Shown here in pieces: positions 7,976 through 16,094 of a DNA stretch of 64,000 bases (position 1 is the stretch's first letter; every line of letters begins with the position of its first letter). This stretch comes from Mycolicibacter heraklionensis (lineage in GTDB: Bacteria > Actinomycetota > Actinomycetes > Mycobacteriales > Mycobacteriaceae): the NCBI RefSeq assembly GCF_019645815.1, contig NZ_CP080997.1, positions 124,001 to 188,000 of the forward strand, given 5' to 3'. The notes beneath the pieces were generated by a model, which was not told where the DNA came from, ran no database searches, and was given only the letters and a program-made list of their open reading frames with translations. Made by a program: the position numbers and the translations under genes.

Positions 7976-9613
7976 TCACCGGCCAACCGGATAGACGACG
8001 AAAGTTATTTCAACACAACCCTTCCCGGCGATAAGAGCATTCCTGGTGTCTGGGCTGGTGGGCCGTCCAGGCTCGAAGCTGGCTTCGACCGCGTGCGGCT
8101 TTGGCCTTGACGGCCCACCAGCCCAGACACACACTCGGCACTCGCCAGGGAGCATCCGCGACGACGCCGAAAACCTAGATGCGCCAATGGGGTTGCACGC
8201 GGTTAATGTCGAGACTGCGGGAACCGGGGTGCCCGGTGCGATCACCGCGTGATCCAGGATCGATTTGACGATGCTCCGCTGGCGTTCCACGTCGAGGTCG
8301 GGCCATTGGCCGCGCAACGCCCCGCCGGTGCCCGCCAACTCATAAACCTCACTGGTATCGGTGGCCTCAGCGATGTCACGCCTGGCCTGCTGGATGCGGC
8401 TGGTGATCGGGTCGCGGGCCGCGATCCACTCCCGCGCGCTGATCGCGCCGTCGGCATACAACCCGGCCAGCTCATCGAGGCGCGTTTGATCGGCCTCCAC
8501 GGCCGCCGCCAACGCCGCCACATCATGATTAGGGCTGGCTTTGCCGGCCAACACCTTCGCCAGATCCCGAGAATCCAGGCGGGTCAACACCGCATCAGTC
8601 AACAAAGCCTCAACCGGTTCGGCGACCACCGTCAGCCGACCACAGCCGCCATGATCGGGTCCTTTCAGACAAACATAGCGGCGCACCCGATGATCGGGAT
8701 TACTGTGCCGGGCTTGCGAATACAGCCGATTACCGCAACGCCCACACCGCAGCATCCCTGACAACACATATGTGCGCGCCGCCCGCGTCTTGGTCACCGA
8801 CCGCGCCGCGATACGCGCCAAGATCCGGTCCCGCTCCGCCGGCGTAATGATCGCCGGCCATTTCGCAGGCCCGATCACCTCACCACGATGCTCCCGCAGC
8901 CCGGCGATACGGCCCGAGCACAGGATCTGGCGCACCGCCGAGGTCTGCCACGACTTGGCCACCGCCGGGGAAACGCCGGAGTCGTTGAGCCACACCGTCA
9001 ACGACAACAACGACTGGCCCGCCAAGTAGCGGTCCACCATCTCACGCACCACCGCCGCCTCCGACGTCCGCAGCGTGATCTTGTCGTCCTCGTAGCCGAA
9101 CGGGCGCACCGAGCCGTGCGGTAGTCCCTGTTCGGCGTTCTGCAACATCTTGCGGCGAATACGTGCGGACTTGCGCCCGGACTCCTTGGCGGCGAACGCG
9201 GCGAAAATCCGGGCCATGAACAACCCGTCATCGTTACCCAGGTCAATATCGGCGGTCACGGTAGCCACGTCTCGCACACCCACCGACTCACACAAAGCGA
9301 CAAACTCTTCCAACTCCACCGGTCGGCGATGCAACCGGTCCAAGTTGTAGACGATCACCGCATCCCGCGCCCCTGATGCCAGATCGGCCAGCATCCGCGC
9401 ATACTGCCGACGCGGCTTGCCCGAGAACGCCGACACATCGTTATCGACATACTCATCGCCAACCGGCCAACCGCGGTCAGCAGACAGCTTGCGGCAATCC
9501 TCCAACTGCCGCGCCACCCCCAACCCGGTGCCCTCCACATCAGCCGAGATACGCGCGTAAATCGCCGCCGACCGCACCCCAGCCCGCTGACCAGCGGATT
9601 TCATCTTCGCCAT
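7976..9613 (-). CDS. Large serine integrase
   Basis: A 545-residue serine recombinase that would integrate and excise the element. The catalytic domain (residues about 15-165) has Ser23 in AAIYARIS and the conserved [12 protein letters not shown]. The recombinase domain follows ([20 protein letters not shown]). The zinc ribbon has CGRCGNRLY near residue 287 and [13 protein letters not shown], then a coiled coil at about 345-410. From about residue 470 the sequence departs from the usual short tail and becomes Cys/Trp/Gly-rich, encoded partly by a 22-bp inverted repeat (8046-8130), so the native C-terminus may have been replaced. The ATG at 9613 fits a leaderless promoter. It is convergent with the rep operon. 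Confidence 0.9.
   Translation of the reverse strand: MAKMKSAGQRAGVRSAAIYARISADVEGTGLGVARQLEDCRKLSADRGWPVGDEYVDNDVSAFSGKPRRQYARMLADLASGARDAVIVYNLDRLHRRPVELEEFVALCESVGVRDVATVTADIDLGNDDGLFMARIFAAFAAKESGRKSARIRRKMLQNAEQGLPHGSVRPFGYEDDKITLRTSEAAVVREMVDRYLAGQSLLSLTVWLNDSGVSPAVAKSWQTSAVRQILCSGRIAGLREHRGEVIGPAKWPAIITPAERDRILARIAARSVTKTRAARTYVLSGMLRCGRCGNRLYSQARHSNPDHRVRRYVCLKGPDHGGCGRLTVVAEPVEALLTDAVLTRLDSRDLAKVLAGKASPNHDVAALAAAVEADQTRLDELAGLYADGAISAREWIAARDPITSRIQQARRDIAEATDTSEVYELAGTGGALRGQWPDLDVERQRSIVKSILDHAVIAPGTPVPAVSTLTACNPIGASRFSASSRMLPGECRVCVWAGGPSRPKPHAVEASFEPGRPTSPDTRNALIAGKGCVEITFVVYPVGR
8046..8130. repeat. 22-bp perfect inverted repeat inside the integrase 3' end
   Basis: Positions 8046-8067 (starting GTGTCTGGGCTGGTGGGC) are the exact reverse complement of 8109-8130, separated by 41 bases. 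Both arms lie in the integrase coding sequence and encode part of its atypical C-terminal tail. No T-run follows, so a simple terminator is less likely. It could be a single-strand replication origin, a transfer site, or the scar of a small repeat insertion. Confidence 0.8.
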
Positions 9614-9629
9614 GGGGGTATATTACCAA
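9614..9629 (-). promoter_or_regulatory. Extended -10 promoter for leaderless integrase transcript
   Basis: Upstream of the integrase ATG the minus strand reads TTGG-TAATAT-ACCCCC-ATG. TAATAT (9625-9620) matches the -10 consensus, TGG in front is an extended -10, and six bases later the ATG is exactly where a transcript would begin. Leaderless mRNAs with this geometry are common in mycobacteria. No clear -35 is seen and there is no Shine-Dalgarno. Confidence 0.6.
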
Positions 9630-9850
9630 CATCTGACCTTGCAGGGGTGAGTCGGTCCCCAGGGGAAGGGACGGCGTGGTCGATGTCGCAGACGGTGCCG
9701 GCCGGGCGCAGCCGGGGAATCGGCAACTCATGTCGCGGGCGCGGACGAAGGCCGCCAGCGCCGCCGACGGCCGATAGCCCGGTTCAGACGCCAAGTCGGC
9801 GGCGACAGGGGCTTGCTGGCGGCACCGCCGGCGATGAGTTCGGTCGGAAG
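9630..9850 (-). pseudogene. Remnant of a 13E12-type HNH endonuclease (DUF222) gene at the AICE right end
   Basis: The minus strand has a broken HNH block. [15 protein letters not shown] is in one frame. [19 protein letters not shown] with CRFPGCARP is in a second. [10 protein letters not shown], the core of the HNH motif, is in a third, and FPWGPTHP in another. Intact 13E12 proteins read CRFPGC...CDIDH...PLGPTH...KCLCRKHH in one frame. The sequence stops just after THP, at the integrase promoter; the KCLCRKHH part is absent. This is the pattern expected when an element has integrated inside the gene. The N-terminal DUF222 region is also gone, so the target was already decayed or has been rearranged. 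Confidence 0.7.
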
Positions 9851-9858
9851 ACTTCGGC

Positions 9859-10758
9859 TCAGACCCCCGCGGTCTTGAGGTTGCGATCCAGGAATTCGAG
9901 CTGATCCGCGACCACCCGCTCGAAGGCGTCGCCGACGTAGATGTCGAAGTGGCCCTCGGGGTATCTCTTGACCGTGCCGCGGGGCGCCTTCGCGGCGTAG
10001 CGCAGCGTCGGTCCGGGCGGGGCGACCGAGTCGGTATCGCAGACGCAGAACAGAATCGGGCAGGACACCTTGGCCGCCAGCCGGCCCGGACGGTAGGTGA
10101 GGATCTTCATCCCGATCCGCGCCGCGACCTCGTTGCGGATGGTCTGCCCCTCCGGGACCAGCTTCAGGTAGCCCGGGTAGGAGTCGGGCGTGCTCATCAG
10201 GGCGACGTCGCCGGGGCGGCCGGCGGTGGCCACCATCACCGGGGGATTACCGAGCCGTGCGGCGGCCAGATCCCGCAACGCCAGCACGCTGATCCGCGCC
10301 GTGGTCAACGGCGGAATGGTGCGCGCCGAGGCGATCCCGTCGGTGAACGGGCATTGCGCCACCGCCGCCGCCACCGGCAGTCGCGCCGCGGTGGCGATCA
10401 CGTGGCCGCCGCCGAACGACGTACCCCATATGCCGATCCGGTTGCGGTCAACGCCGGCCAGGGTGTGCGCGAAGTCGACGGCGGCAGACCAGTCCGCCAG
10501 CTGCATACCCACATCGAGCAGCTGGCGGGGAGCGCCGTCGCTGTCGCCGAAGTTGCGGTAGTCGAACACCAGGCAGGCGTAACCGGCCGCGGCGAACCGC
10601 TCGGCGTAAGCATCCAGGCGCATGGTCCGCACCGCGCCCAGGCCATGCGCCATGACCAGAAGCGGGGCGCCCTTTGGGCCGGCGCTGTCGGGGCGGTACA
10701 GCCAGGCGCTGATGCGGTCGGCGCCGGATCGAAACGAGACGTCTTCGCGGGTAGCCAT
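9859..10758 (-). CDS. Alpha/beta hydrolase
   Basis: A 299-residue cytoplasmic hydrolase starting [20 protein letters not shown] (ATG 10758). It has the oxyanion segment [11 protein letters not shown], the nucleophile elbow GTSFGGGH, an acid candidate in CDTDSVAPP and the catalytic His in PEGHFDIY. The arrangement resembles the DLH/X-Pro dipeptidyl-peptidase S15-like group of esterases. It is divergent from the FAD-linked dehydrogenase with only 36 bases between starts, so they probably share a control region. In context it may cleave an ester or lactone made by the oxidative enzymes of this cluster (inference). Confidence 0.8.
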   Translation of the reverse strand: MATREDVSFRSGADRISAWLYRPDSAGPKGAPLLVMAHGLGAVRTMRLDAYAERFAAAGYACLVFDYRNFGDSDGAPRQLLDVGMQLADWSAAVDFAHTLAGVDRNRIGIWGTSFGGGHVIATAARLPVAAAVAQCPFTDGIASARTIPPLTTARISVLALRDLAAARLGNPPVMVATAGRPGDVALMSTPDSYPGYLKLVPEGQTIRNEVAARIGMKILTYRPGRLAAKVSCPILFCVCDTDSVAPPGPTLRYAAKAPRGTVKRYPEGHFDIYVGDAFERVVADQLEFLDRNLKTAGV

Positions 10759-10794
10759 GCCTAAAGGTAGCCCGGTGTGTGGTAAACCGGCTTC

Positions 10795-12171
10795 GTGACC
10801 GGGGCGGTGACTCAAAGCCAGTTTCGGAGCCTGATGCAGAATCTGGCGGAGGTGGTGGGCCCCGCCTATGTCACCGACGATCCCGACGTGCTGGCCGGCC
10901 GCAGCGTCGACTACACCGGCCGTTACCGGGGCCGCGCCGGTGCGCTGGTGCGGCCCGGGTCGCCCGAGGAAGTCGCCGCGGTGCTGCGGCTCTGCCGCGA
11001 CGGCGGCGCGCACGTCACCGTCCAGGGCGGGCGCACCTCGCTGGTGGCCGGCACCGTCCCCGAACACGACGACGTACTGCTGTCCACCGAGCGGCTGAAC
11101 ACCGTCGGCGCGGTCGACGTCGTCGAGCGCCGGGTGACGGTGGGGGCGGGTGCCACGCTGGCGGCGGTGCAGCGGGCGGCCGCCGATGCCGGGCTGATCT
11201 TCGGTGTCGATCTGACCTCCCGGGACACCGCCACCGTCGGCGGAATGGCCTCGACCAACGCCGGCGGGCTGTACACCGTGCACTACGGCAACATGGGCGA
11301 GCAGGTCATCGGCCTGCGGGTGGCCCTGCCGGACGGCAACCTGCTGCACCGACACAGCGCCGTGCGCTCCGACAACACCGGCTACAACCTGCCGGCACTG
11401 TTCGTCGGGGCCGAAGGAACCCTGGGCGTGATCACCGAACTGGATCTGCGGCTGCATCCCCGCCCATTGCACCGGGTCACGGCAGTCTGCGGCTTCGCGG
11501 AGCTGAAGGCCCTGGTCGACGCGGCCCGAATCTTTCGCGACCTCGACGGCATCGCGACGCTGGAATTGATCGACGCCCGCGTCGCGGCGCTGACCGGGGA
11601 GCGGCTCGGGATCGCCACCCCGGTGCGCGGTGACTGGTTATTGCTGGTGGAACTGACCGGCGACACCGACCAGGCCGATCGCCTCGCCGACCTGCTGGCG
11701 CAGGTGCGGTGCTGCGACGAGCCGGCGGTGGGCGTGGACCTTGCGACCCAACAGCGGCTGTGGCGGGTGCGTGAGGCGGTCGCCGACGTGTTGGGTGCAT
11801 TCGGGCCGCCGCTGAAGTTCGACGTGTCCCTGCCCCTGGCGGCCGTCGCCGGATTCGCCAAGGCGGCGAGCGCGGTGGTGCGCCAGCATGCACCGGAGGC
11901 TCTTCCGGTGCTGTTCGGCCATATCGGTGAGGGCAACCTGCACTTCAACGTGCTGCGGTGCTCGGCGGCGGCCGAACCCGAGTTGTACGCGGCGATGATG
12001 GCGTTGATCGCCGACTGCGGCGGCAACGTCAGTTCCGAACACGGGGTAGGCAGCCGCAAGCGGGCCTACCTGACGATGTCGCGCGGGCCGGACGATATCG
12101 CCGCGATGCGGACGATCAAGGCAGCGTTCGATCCGACCGGCTACCTCAATGCCGCGGTGCTCTTCGACTAG
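10795..12171 (+). CDS. FAD-linked D-2-hydroxyacid (lactate/glycolate) dehydrogenase
   Basis: A 458-residue flavoprotein with an N-terminal PCMH-type FAD domain (residues about 40-220; GGRTSLVAGTVPEHDD, GVDLTSRDTATVGGMASTNA) and a C-terminal FAD-oxidase domain with FGHIGEGNLHFNVL and SSEHGVGSRKRAYL. In D-lactate and D-2-hydroxyglutarate dehydrogenases these hold metal and substrate. It would oxidise a D-2-hydroxyacid to the 2-oxoacid, passing electrons to a carrier. The start is GTG at 10795; nothing better lies upstream. It converges with the TetR gene, overlapping by four bases. Confidence 0.85.
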   Translation: MTGAVTQSQFRSLMQNLAEVVGPAYVTDDPDVLAGRSVDYTGRYRGRAGALVRPGSPEEVAAVLRLCRDGGAHVTVQGGRTSLVAGTVPEHDDVLLSTERLNTVGAVDVVERRVTVGAGATLAAVQRAAADAGLIFGVDLTSRDTATVGGMASTNAGGLYTVHYGNMGEQVIGLRVALPDGNLLHRHSAVRSDNTGYNLPALFVGAEGTLGVITELDLRLHPRPLHRVTAVCGFAELKALVDAARIFRDLDGIATLELIDARVAALTGERLGIATPVRGDWLLLVELTGDTDQADRLADLLAQVRCCDEPAVGVDLATQQRLWRVREAVADVLGAFGPPLKFDVSLPLAAVAGFAKAASAVVRQHAPEALPVLFGHIGEGNLHFNVLRCSAAAEPELYAAMMALIADCGGNVSSEHGVGSRKRAYLTMSRGPDDIAAMRTIKAAFDPTGYLNAAVLFD

Positions 12172-12704
12172 TCGCGGTGCTTGATGCCGACCGCCTGACG
12201 CAGCTGGGCGAGGAACTGCTCGGAGTCGTCGCTGCGAATGATGTAGTGCGAGATGGCTATCCGGATCGCGGCCGCCGCCTTCACCGCGGCGTCCGGTCCG
12301 GTCAGCATCCGCTGCAGACCCTCGCGCATCGGCACGATGATGCGGGAGAAGTCGGCGAGCACATGCTTGGGCTCGATGTCGATCATCCGCACGCCCGTGT
12401 ACGAGTGCTGATAGTCGACGATGAAACGCAGTGCGGCGTCGAGCCTTTCGGTGCCCTTCAGTCCGTCGGTGGCACGGGCGATCCCGCTGTCGAAGATGTG
12501 CCGCTCGTAGCGGGAGAACGCCGAGACCAAATCTTCCTTCGACGGGAACCACCGATACAGGGTGGGGCGGGAGACCCCAGCCTGGGAGGCCACCTCGGAC
12601 AAGCTGAGCTTGGTCATGCCATTGCGCCCGAGCACCTCGGCGGTGGCCGCGAGGATCCGCTGCCGGGTCGAGCTGTCGGGGCCGTCCGCCGTGCTGCGGG
12701 TCAT
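12168..12704 (-). CDS. TetR-family transcriptional regulator
   Basis: A 178-residue TetR regulator. The N-terminal DNA-binding part is clear: STRQRILAATAEVLGRNGM followed by LSLSEVASQAGVSRPTLYRW and FPSKEDLVSAF. The C-terminal ligand domain is not distinctive. The ATG at 12704 is preceded within 40 bases by one of three copies of a CTTTACA-N14-TGT motif, so it probably represses itself and the divergent gene at 12810. The other copies lie in front of the lactonase/thioesterase pair and the DUF427/unknown pair, which would make it the cluster regulator (inference). Confidence 0.88.
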   Translation of the reverse strand: MTRSTADGPDSSTRQRILAATAEVLGRNGMTKLSLSEVASQAGVSRPTLYRWFPSKEDLVSAFSRYERHIFDSGIARATDGLKGTERLDAALRFIVDYQHSYTGVRMIDIEPKHVLADFSRIIVPMREGLQRMLTGPDAAVKAAAAIRIAISHYIIRSDDSEQFLAQLRQAVGIKHRD

Positions 12705-12712
12705 AGCGGAGA

Positions 12713-12740
12713 CTTTACAAAAAATAGCGAGAGTGTCACG
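12713..12740. promoter_or_regulatory. Candidate TetR operator, copy 1
   Basis: CTTTACA (12713-12719), 14 bases, TGTCACG (12734-12740): an imperfect inverted repeat (CTTTACA reversed is TGTAAAG). The arm on the minus strand includes TAAAGT, a -10-like hexamer ending seven bases before the TetR ATG, so binding would block that promoter. Same motif and same spacing occur at 15168 and 16820. Confidence 0.6.
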
Positions 12741-12809
12741 CTGGTTCGGTGCCTGGACATCGTTCCTCACCGTCACGGGCCCCTGGGATCGGGCCGTAGG
12801 GCAATTATT

Positions 12810-13463
12810 GTGATCGAAGCGCCGCAAGTCACGTGCGAGGAACGCACGCATCCGCCGCGAGCCGTGATGATCGTCATCGAAGCGGCCGGGATCGGCCAGG
12901 TGGCCGCGGCCCAGTTGGCCGCGCAAGGACACCTGGTTTTGCTCGGCGGTCGACACTTCGAGGAGTCCGAGCGGTTCGCCGCGCAGCTTCGAGACCGCGG
13001 CGGCAGCGCCTTCGCCGTCCACCTCGACCTCGCCGACCCGCGGTCGATCAGCCAGTTTCTCGCCGCCGCGCACTACCTCATCGGCACCCCGGACGTGCTC
13101 ATCACCGACGCCGGGCTCGTCGGGGTGCCGGGCACGTGCGTGGAGGGCGCGTGCATCGGAGCGCAAACCCTTGCCACCCAACTGATTCCGGCCATGATCG
13201 CCCGGGGCAGCGGTGACGTGGTGTTGGTCGGCCCGGAGTTCGCCGGGGTGCGCTGCGCCGCCGTCCAGCGCAAGGTCGACGCCTGGCTCGCGGCCTTGGA
13301 CGCGGAATTCGTCGGCACCGGGGTGCGGGCCTCGGCCGTGCGGTCGGCCCAGCCGGGCGCGGTCGCGTTCACCGCTGAGGCCGGGCGCCTGCTCGCCGGG
13401 ATGGCCACCGAGTCGCGGCTGCGTCTTGTCGAAATACTCCCGGCTGTGGGAGCGGCCCGCTAG
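12810..13463 (+). CDS. Degenerate short-chain dehydrogenase/reductase-like protein
   Basis: A 217-codon Rossmann-fold protein resembling an SDR but lacking the signature residues. The cofactor loop reads VIEAAGIGQVAAAQLA instead of TGxxxGIG, the usual NNAG is ITDAGLVG, and the position of the YxxxK motif reads CAAVQRK with no Tyr. It is therefore probably not an active dehydrogenase and may be a structural or regulatory relative. The start is uncertain: GTG 12810 (given) or ATG 12867, which begins right at the Rossmann strand. It is divergent from the TetR gene across operator copy 1 and overlaps the convergent thioesterase by four bases. Confidence 0.6.
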   Translation: MIEAPQVTCEERTHPPRAVMIVIEAAGIGQVAAAQLAAQGHLVLLGGRHFEESERFAAQLRDRGGSAFAVHLDLADPRSISQFLAAAHYLIGTPDVLITDAGLVGVPGTCVEGACIGAQTLATQLIPAMIARGSGDVVLVGPEFAGVRCAAVQRKVDAWLAALDAEFVGTGVRASAVRSAQPGAVAFTAEAGRLLAGMATESRLRLVEILPAVGAAR

Positions 13464-14266
13464 CGACGACGCAGCAGGACGGACTGCTGGATGCCCGCCA
13501 CCGCGCCCTGCTGGTCGAACAGGGTGCCGATGGTCGTCCCGATGCCGTCGGGGCCGTAGTTGGTCTCGGCGCGGATCCCGATCCACTCGCCGTCGGGAAT
13601 CCGGTGCACGTGCACCACCAGGTCGGTGTTGAGGAACGTCCACTTTCTGATGTCGAGCTTGGTGCCGACCCCGTTGGCGTCGTCGGCCACCGCGAACAGC
13701 CGCTGCAGCGGAGTCATCCCTTCGCCCTTGACCAGGTCCACGATCGGCGAGATCCAGGACTCGCCGGCACCGGGGGCCAGCGGCGTGGTCAGCCACCGCC
13801 AGTCCAGGCTGTGCACATAGTTGCGGTCCCAGTTCTGCTGCATGTTGTTGCTGCGGGCCTCGCTGACCGGCCGCAGCGGGGGAGCCGAGGCGTGCTGCAC
13901 GTCGCCGGTGTCCAACGTCTGCAGCCGCCAACCGGTCGCGCGGGCGACCGGTCGCGGCAGCTGGTCGGGACCGGGTGCCAGCATCTCAGCGCTGACCAGT
14001 TCGATCTGCTTGCCGGCCCGGTCGACCTGTCCGCGCACCCACAGCGCGCCTTCGGCCGGCACGGGCCCCAACAGGTCGATGCTGACCCGGCTGAGCCGGG
14101 TGTCGTCGCGGGGCTCGAGCCGCTCCAGTGCCCGCACCAGCAGCGCCGAAACCGGTGCGGCGTGCTGAATCTGAGCCGACCAGGTGCCGCGCACCAGATC
14201 GGTGGCGGCGAACTTCTCTCCCCGAGGATCGAACGCGTCCAGCAGTTCGTAGTAGGAGTCGGTCAT
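13460..14266 (-). CDS. Acyl-CoA thioesterase-like double-hotdog protein
   Basis: A 268-residue protein beginning MTDSYYELLDAF, with the hotdog segments GTWSAQIQHAAPVSALLVRAL, TRLSRVSIDLLGPVPAEG and, in the second half, TPLQRLFAVADDANGVG and TDLVVHVHRIPDGEWIGI. This is the pattern of mycobacterial TesB-like/acyl-CoA thioesterase family proteins (two fused hotdog folds). It probably hydrolyses an acyl-CoA intermediate. It is 10 bases downstream of the SMP-30 lactonase gene on the same strand, so the two form an operon under the promoter near 15170. Confidence 0.78.
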   Translation of the reverse strand: MTDSYYELLDAFDPRGEKFAATDLVRGTWSAQIQHAAPVSALLVRALERLEPRDDTRLSRVSIDLLGPVPAEGALWVRGQVDRAGKQIELVSAEMLAPGPDQLPRPVARATGWRLQTLDTGDVQHASAPPLRPVSEARSNNMQQNWDRNYVHSLDWRWLTTPLAPGAGESWISPIVDLVKGEGMTPLQRLFAVADDANGVGTKLDIRKWTFLNTDLVVHVHRIPDGEWIGIRAETNYGPDGIGTTIGTLFDQQGAVAGIQQSVLLRRR

Positions 14267-14276
14267 CGAATCCCTT

Positions 14277-15125
14277 TCAAGGCAGTCCGGCGCCGGGTAT
14301 CTCCACGGTGACCGTGTCCAAACGCGAGTCGTGGGTCCCGACCAGCCGTTTGGGGTAGGCGCCGGGGCTGGTCAGCAGGAACAGCGTGCGACGCTTCGGC
14401 CCGCCCAGCGCGCATGCGATCGCGGCTCGCTCGCCGGTTGCGATGCGGTCGGTGACGGCGCCGCCCTCGGTGATGCGCTCGAACTGATTGGCCAGTGTCA
14501 TCGCCGTCCAGATCCCGCCGGCGGCGTCCAGCGCGATGCCGTCCGGTGGTCCGTCCAGCCCGTCGGCGAACACCTGGCGGTCACGCAGCCCGCCGTCGGC
14601 GCCGATGGTGAACCGGGTGAGTCGGCGGCCCATCGACTCGGCGACGATCAGCGTGCCCCCGTCCGGGGTGATCACCATCCCGTTGGGGAAGTCGAGATCC
14701 TCGGCGACGATGTGCGCGCTGGAGTCCGGATCGACCCGCACCAGCACACCGCCGGAGTAGGCCTGCGAGCCGATATAGCTGCGGCCGGCCGCGTCCACCA
14801 CCATGTCCCCGAGATCGGCCGGCACCTGCTGGCTCAGGTCCACCAGCGTCGTCACCGAGTCTCCGTCGTAGCAGAGCACCTGGCGGTCGGAGGCCGAGGC
14901 GATCAGCAGCGATCCGTCCGGCCGGAAACCGAGCCCGCTGGGGGTATGCCCGGGCAGCGGCACCGTGGTCATGGAGCCGCGCAGGTTCACGGTGTGGATC
15001 GCCTCGCCGAGCATGTCCGAGAACCACAGCAGACCCTCGAACCAGCGCGGTCCCTCCCCGAAACAGAAGCCGCCGGCCAGCGGTGTCGGTGTCGGCTGCG
15101 AGCTTGCTTCGGCGATGCTCAACAC
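14277..15125 (-). CDS. SMP-30/gluconolactonase-family lactonase
   Basis: A 282-residue six-bladed propeller of the SMP-30/gluconolactonase/LRE family. Blade motifs include FCFGEGPRWFEGLLWFSD (Glu metal ligand), HTPSGLGFRPDGSLLIAS, DFPNGMVITPDGGTLIVAES (Asn ligand) and DGPPDGIALDAAGGIWTAM (Asp ligand), so the metal site looks complete. It would open a lactone ring, consistent with the BVMO-type enzyme in the same cluster. The GTG at 15125 has a perfect AGGAGG six bases upstream. It leads a two-gene operon and is divergent from a TesB-like thioesterase over operator copy 2. Confidence 0.85.
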   Translation of the reverse strand: MLSIAEASSQPTPTPLAGGFCFGEGPRWFEGLLWFSDMLGEAIHTVNLRGSMTTVPLPGHTPSGLGFRPDGSLLIASASDRQVLCYDGDSVTTLVDLSQQVPADLGDMVVDAAGRSYIGSQAYSGGVLVRVDPDSSAHIVAEDLDFPNGMVITPDGGTLIVAESMGRRLTRFTIGADGGLRDRQVFADGLDGPPDGIALDAAGGIWTAMTLANQFERITEGGAVTDRIATGERAAIACALGGPKRRTLFLLTSPGAYPKRLVGTHDSRLDTVTVEIPGAGLP

Positions 15126-15167
15126 TGTCGCCCTCCTGTCCTGCGGTCGCGGGCGCGATCAGGCATA

Positions 15168-15195
15168 CTTTACAAAATCTGGCTGAAATGTCACG
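15168..15195. promoter_or_regulatory. Candidate TetR operator, copy 2
   Basis: CTTTACA (15168-15174), 14 bases, TGTCACG (15189-15195), lying between the lactonase operon (minus) and the thioesterase (plus, ATG 15204, only nine bases after the site). Both arms match copy 1 exactly while the 14-base spacers differ, which argues for a protein-binding site rather than recent duplication. Confidence 0.6.
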
Positions 15196-15203
15196 CTCGC
15201 GGA

Positions 15204-16094
15204 ATGGCTCAACCCACCGAGACTCCGCCCGCGCCGCAATGGTCGGTGAGCGGCCTGCTGGACCTTTTCGAGGTGACGGCCGACGGTCCGGACCGGTATA
15301 CCGGGGCGACCGGGCTTGCCGGCGACGACGAGCGTCAAGTCGTCGAGGGCACGCAGCTACTGGCGCAGGCCATCGTGGCAGCGGCAAAACGCTTCTCGGA
15401 CAAGTCCATCCGATCGGTGCACGCGGTGTTCGCCCGGGCTGTGCTGGTGGGGCCGCCGGCGGAATACCTGATCGACGTCGTCAGCGAGGGGCGCTCAACG
15501 GCTGCCGCGGTGATCTCGGTGCTGCAGAACGGCAAGCGCTGCGCCACCATCACGGTGCTCGCCGACGTCCCGTCGGCCGACGTGATCACCCACCACCTGC
15601 CGCGGCCCGAAGTGGCAGCCCCCGCCCAGGCCAACCCCTGCGTCATGCCGATGACCGGACGCGAGGTGCGCCTCGTCGACGTCGTCGACGTCAACAGCCC
15701 CGACGAGGTGGGCCCGCCGGAGCTCTATGCCTGGCTGCACTATGACCCCATTCCCACCCGCGACGACCTCGCCAAGGCGCTGATCGCTTACTTCACCGGA
15801 CATTTGGGCATCTCGACGACGATGCGCGCGCACGCCGGAATCGGCACCAGTCAGTCGCATCTGACGGTGTCCACCGCTCCCATGACGGTCACGGTGAGTT
15901 TCCACGAACCGGTGCGCTGGGACGGCTGGATCCTTTATGGCCATGAAAGCACCCAGGTGGGTGCGGGCATGTCTTACGTTCGCGGCACCGTGCACACCGA
16001 GGACGGTGAACTTCTCGCCTCGTTCGCCCAGGACGGTCTGATCCGGCCGCTGCGCACCAGCGACAACAAGATCGCCGAGCACTCGCGGCTATAG
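15204..16094 (+). CDS. TesB-like acyl-CoA thioesterase
   Basis: A 296-residue double-hotdog thioesterase, starting MAQPTETPPAPQWSVSGLLD. Family features are FTGHLGISTTMRAHAGIGTSQ near the active site, SFHEPVRWDGWILYGHES (the Asp/Gln/Thr-bearing second hotdog; typical TesB text is DW-LLY...S) and GTVHTEDGELLASFAQDGLIR at the C-terminus. It releases CoA from acyl-CoA in the cytoplasm. It is single on its strand, with operator copy 2 directly before the start, and its end overlaps the convergent DUF427 gene by six bases. Confidence 0.85.
   Translation: MAQPTETPPAPQWSVSGLLDLFEVTADGPDRYTGATGLAGDDERQVVEGTQLLAQAIVAAAKRFSDKSIRSVHAVFARAVLVGPPAEYLIDVVSEGRSTAAAVISVLQNGKRCATITVLADVPSADVITHHLPRPEVAAPAQANPCVMPMTGREVRLVDVVDVNSPDEVGPPELYAWLHYDPIPTRDDLAKALIAYFTGHLGISTTMRAHAGIGTSQSHLTVSTAPMTVTVSFHEPVRWDGWILYGHESTQVGAGMSYVRGTVHTEDGELLASFAQDGLIRPLRTSDNKIAEHSRL

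Larger units (their letters stand above)
2228..9640. mobile_element. Integrated actinomycete integrative/conjugative element (AICE, pSAM2-like)
   Basis: The gene set is that of an AICE: an XRE regulator with a creatininase, an SCO3933-type small protein, an FtsK-like DNA translocase for mating transfer, a rolling-circle-type Rep, a small Rep-linked protein and a serine integrase. The right end is probably between the integrase promoter (about 9625) and remnants of a chromosomal 13E12-type HNH gene (9630-9850). The left end lies before the creatininase gene but no matching att core was found, possibly because an IS110 remnant lies next to it. Most described AICEs use tyrosine integrases at tRNA genes; here a serine integrase is used and no tRNA is seen. 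The transfer gene is frameshifted, so the element may be non-conjugative. Confidence 0.8.

Noticed and set aside
8046..8130. Rho-independent terminator between integrase and rep operons
   Set aside because: The hairpin is inside the integrase coding sequence, has a 41-base loop and no T-run on either side.
9859..11472. Longer start for the alpha/beta hydrolase
   Set aside because: The added 238 codons are antisense to the FAD-linked dehydrogenase and show no hydrolase features.
11958..13463. A 501-codon plus-strand frame across the TetR gene
   Set aside because: Only its last about 217 codons show a protein fold; the rest is antisense to TetR and to the end of the FAD-dehydrogenase, typical of high-GC shadow frames.
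12168..13931. A 587-codon minus-strand frame including TetR
   Set aside because: TetR homology starts at the ATG at 12704; upstream sequence is antisense to the SDR-like gene and the out-of-frame thioesterase.
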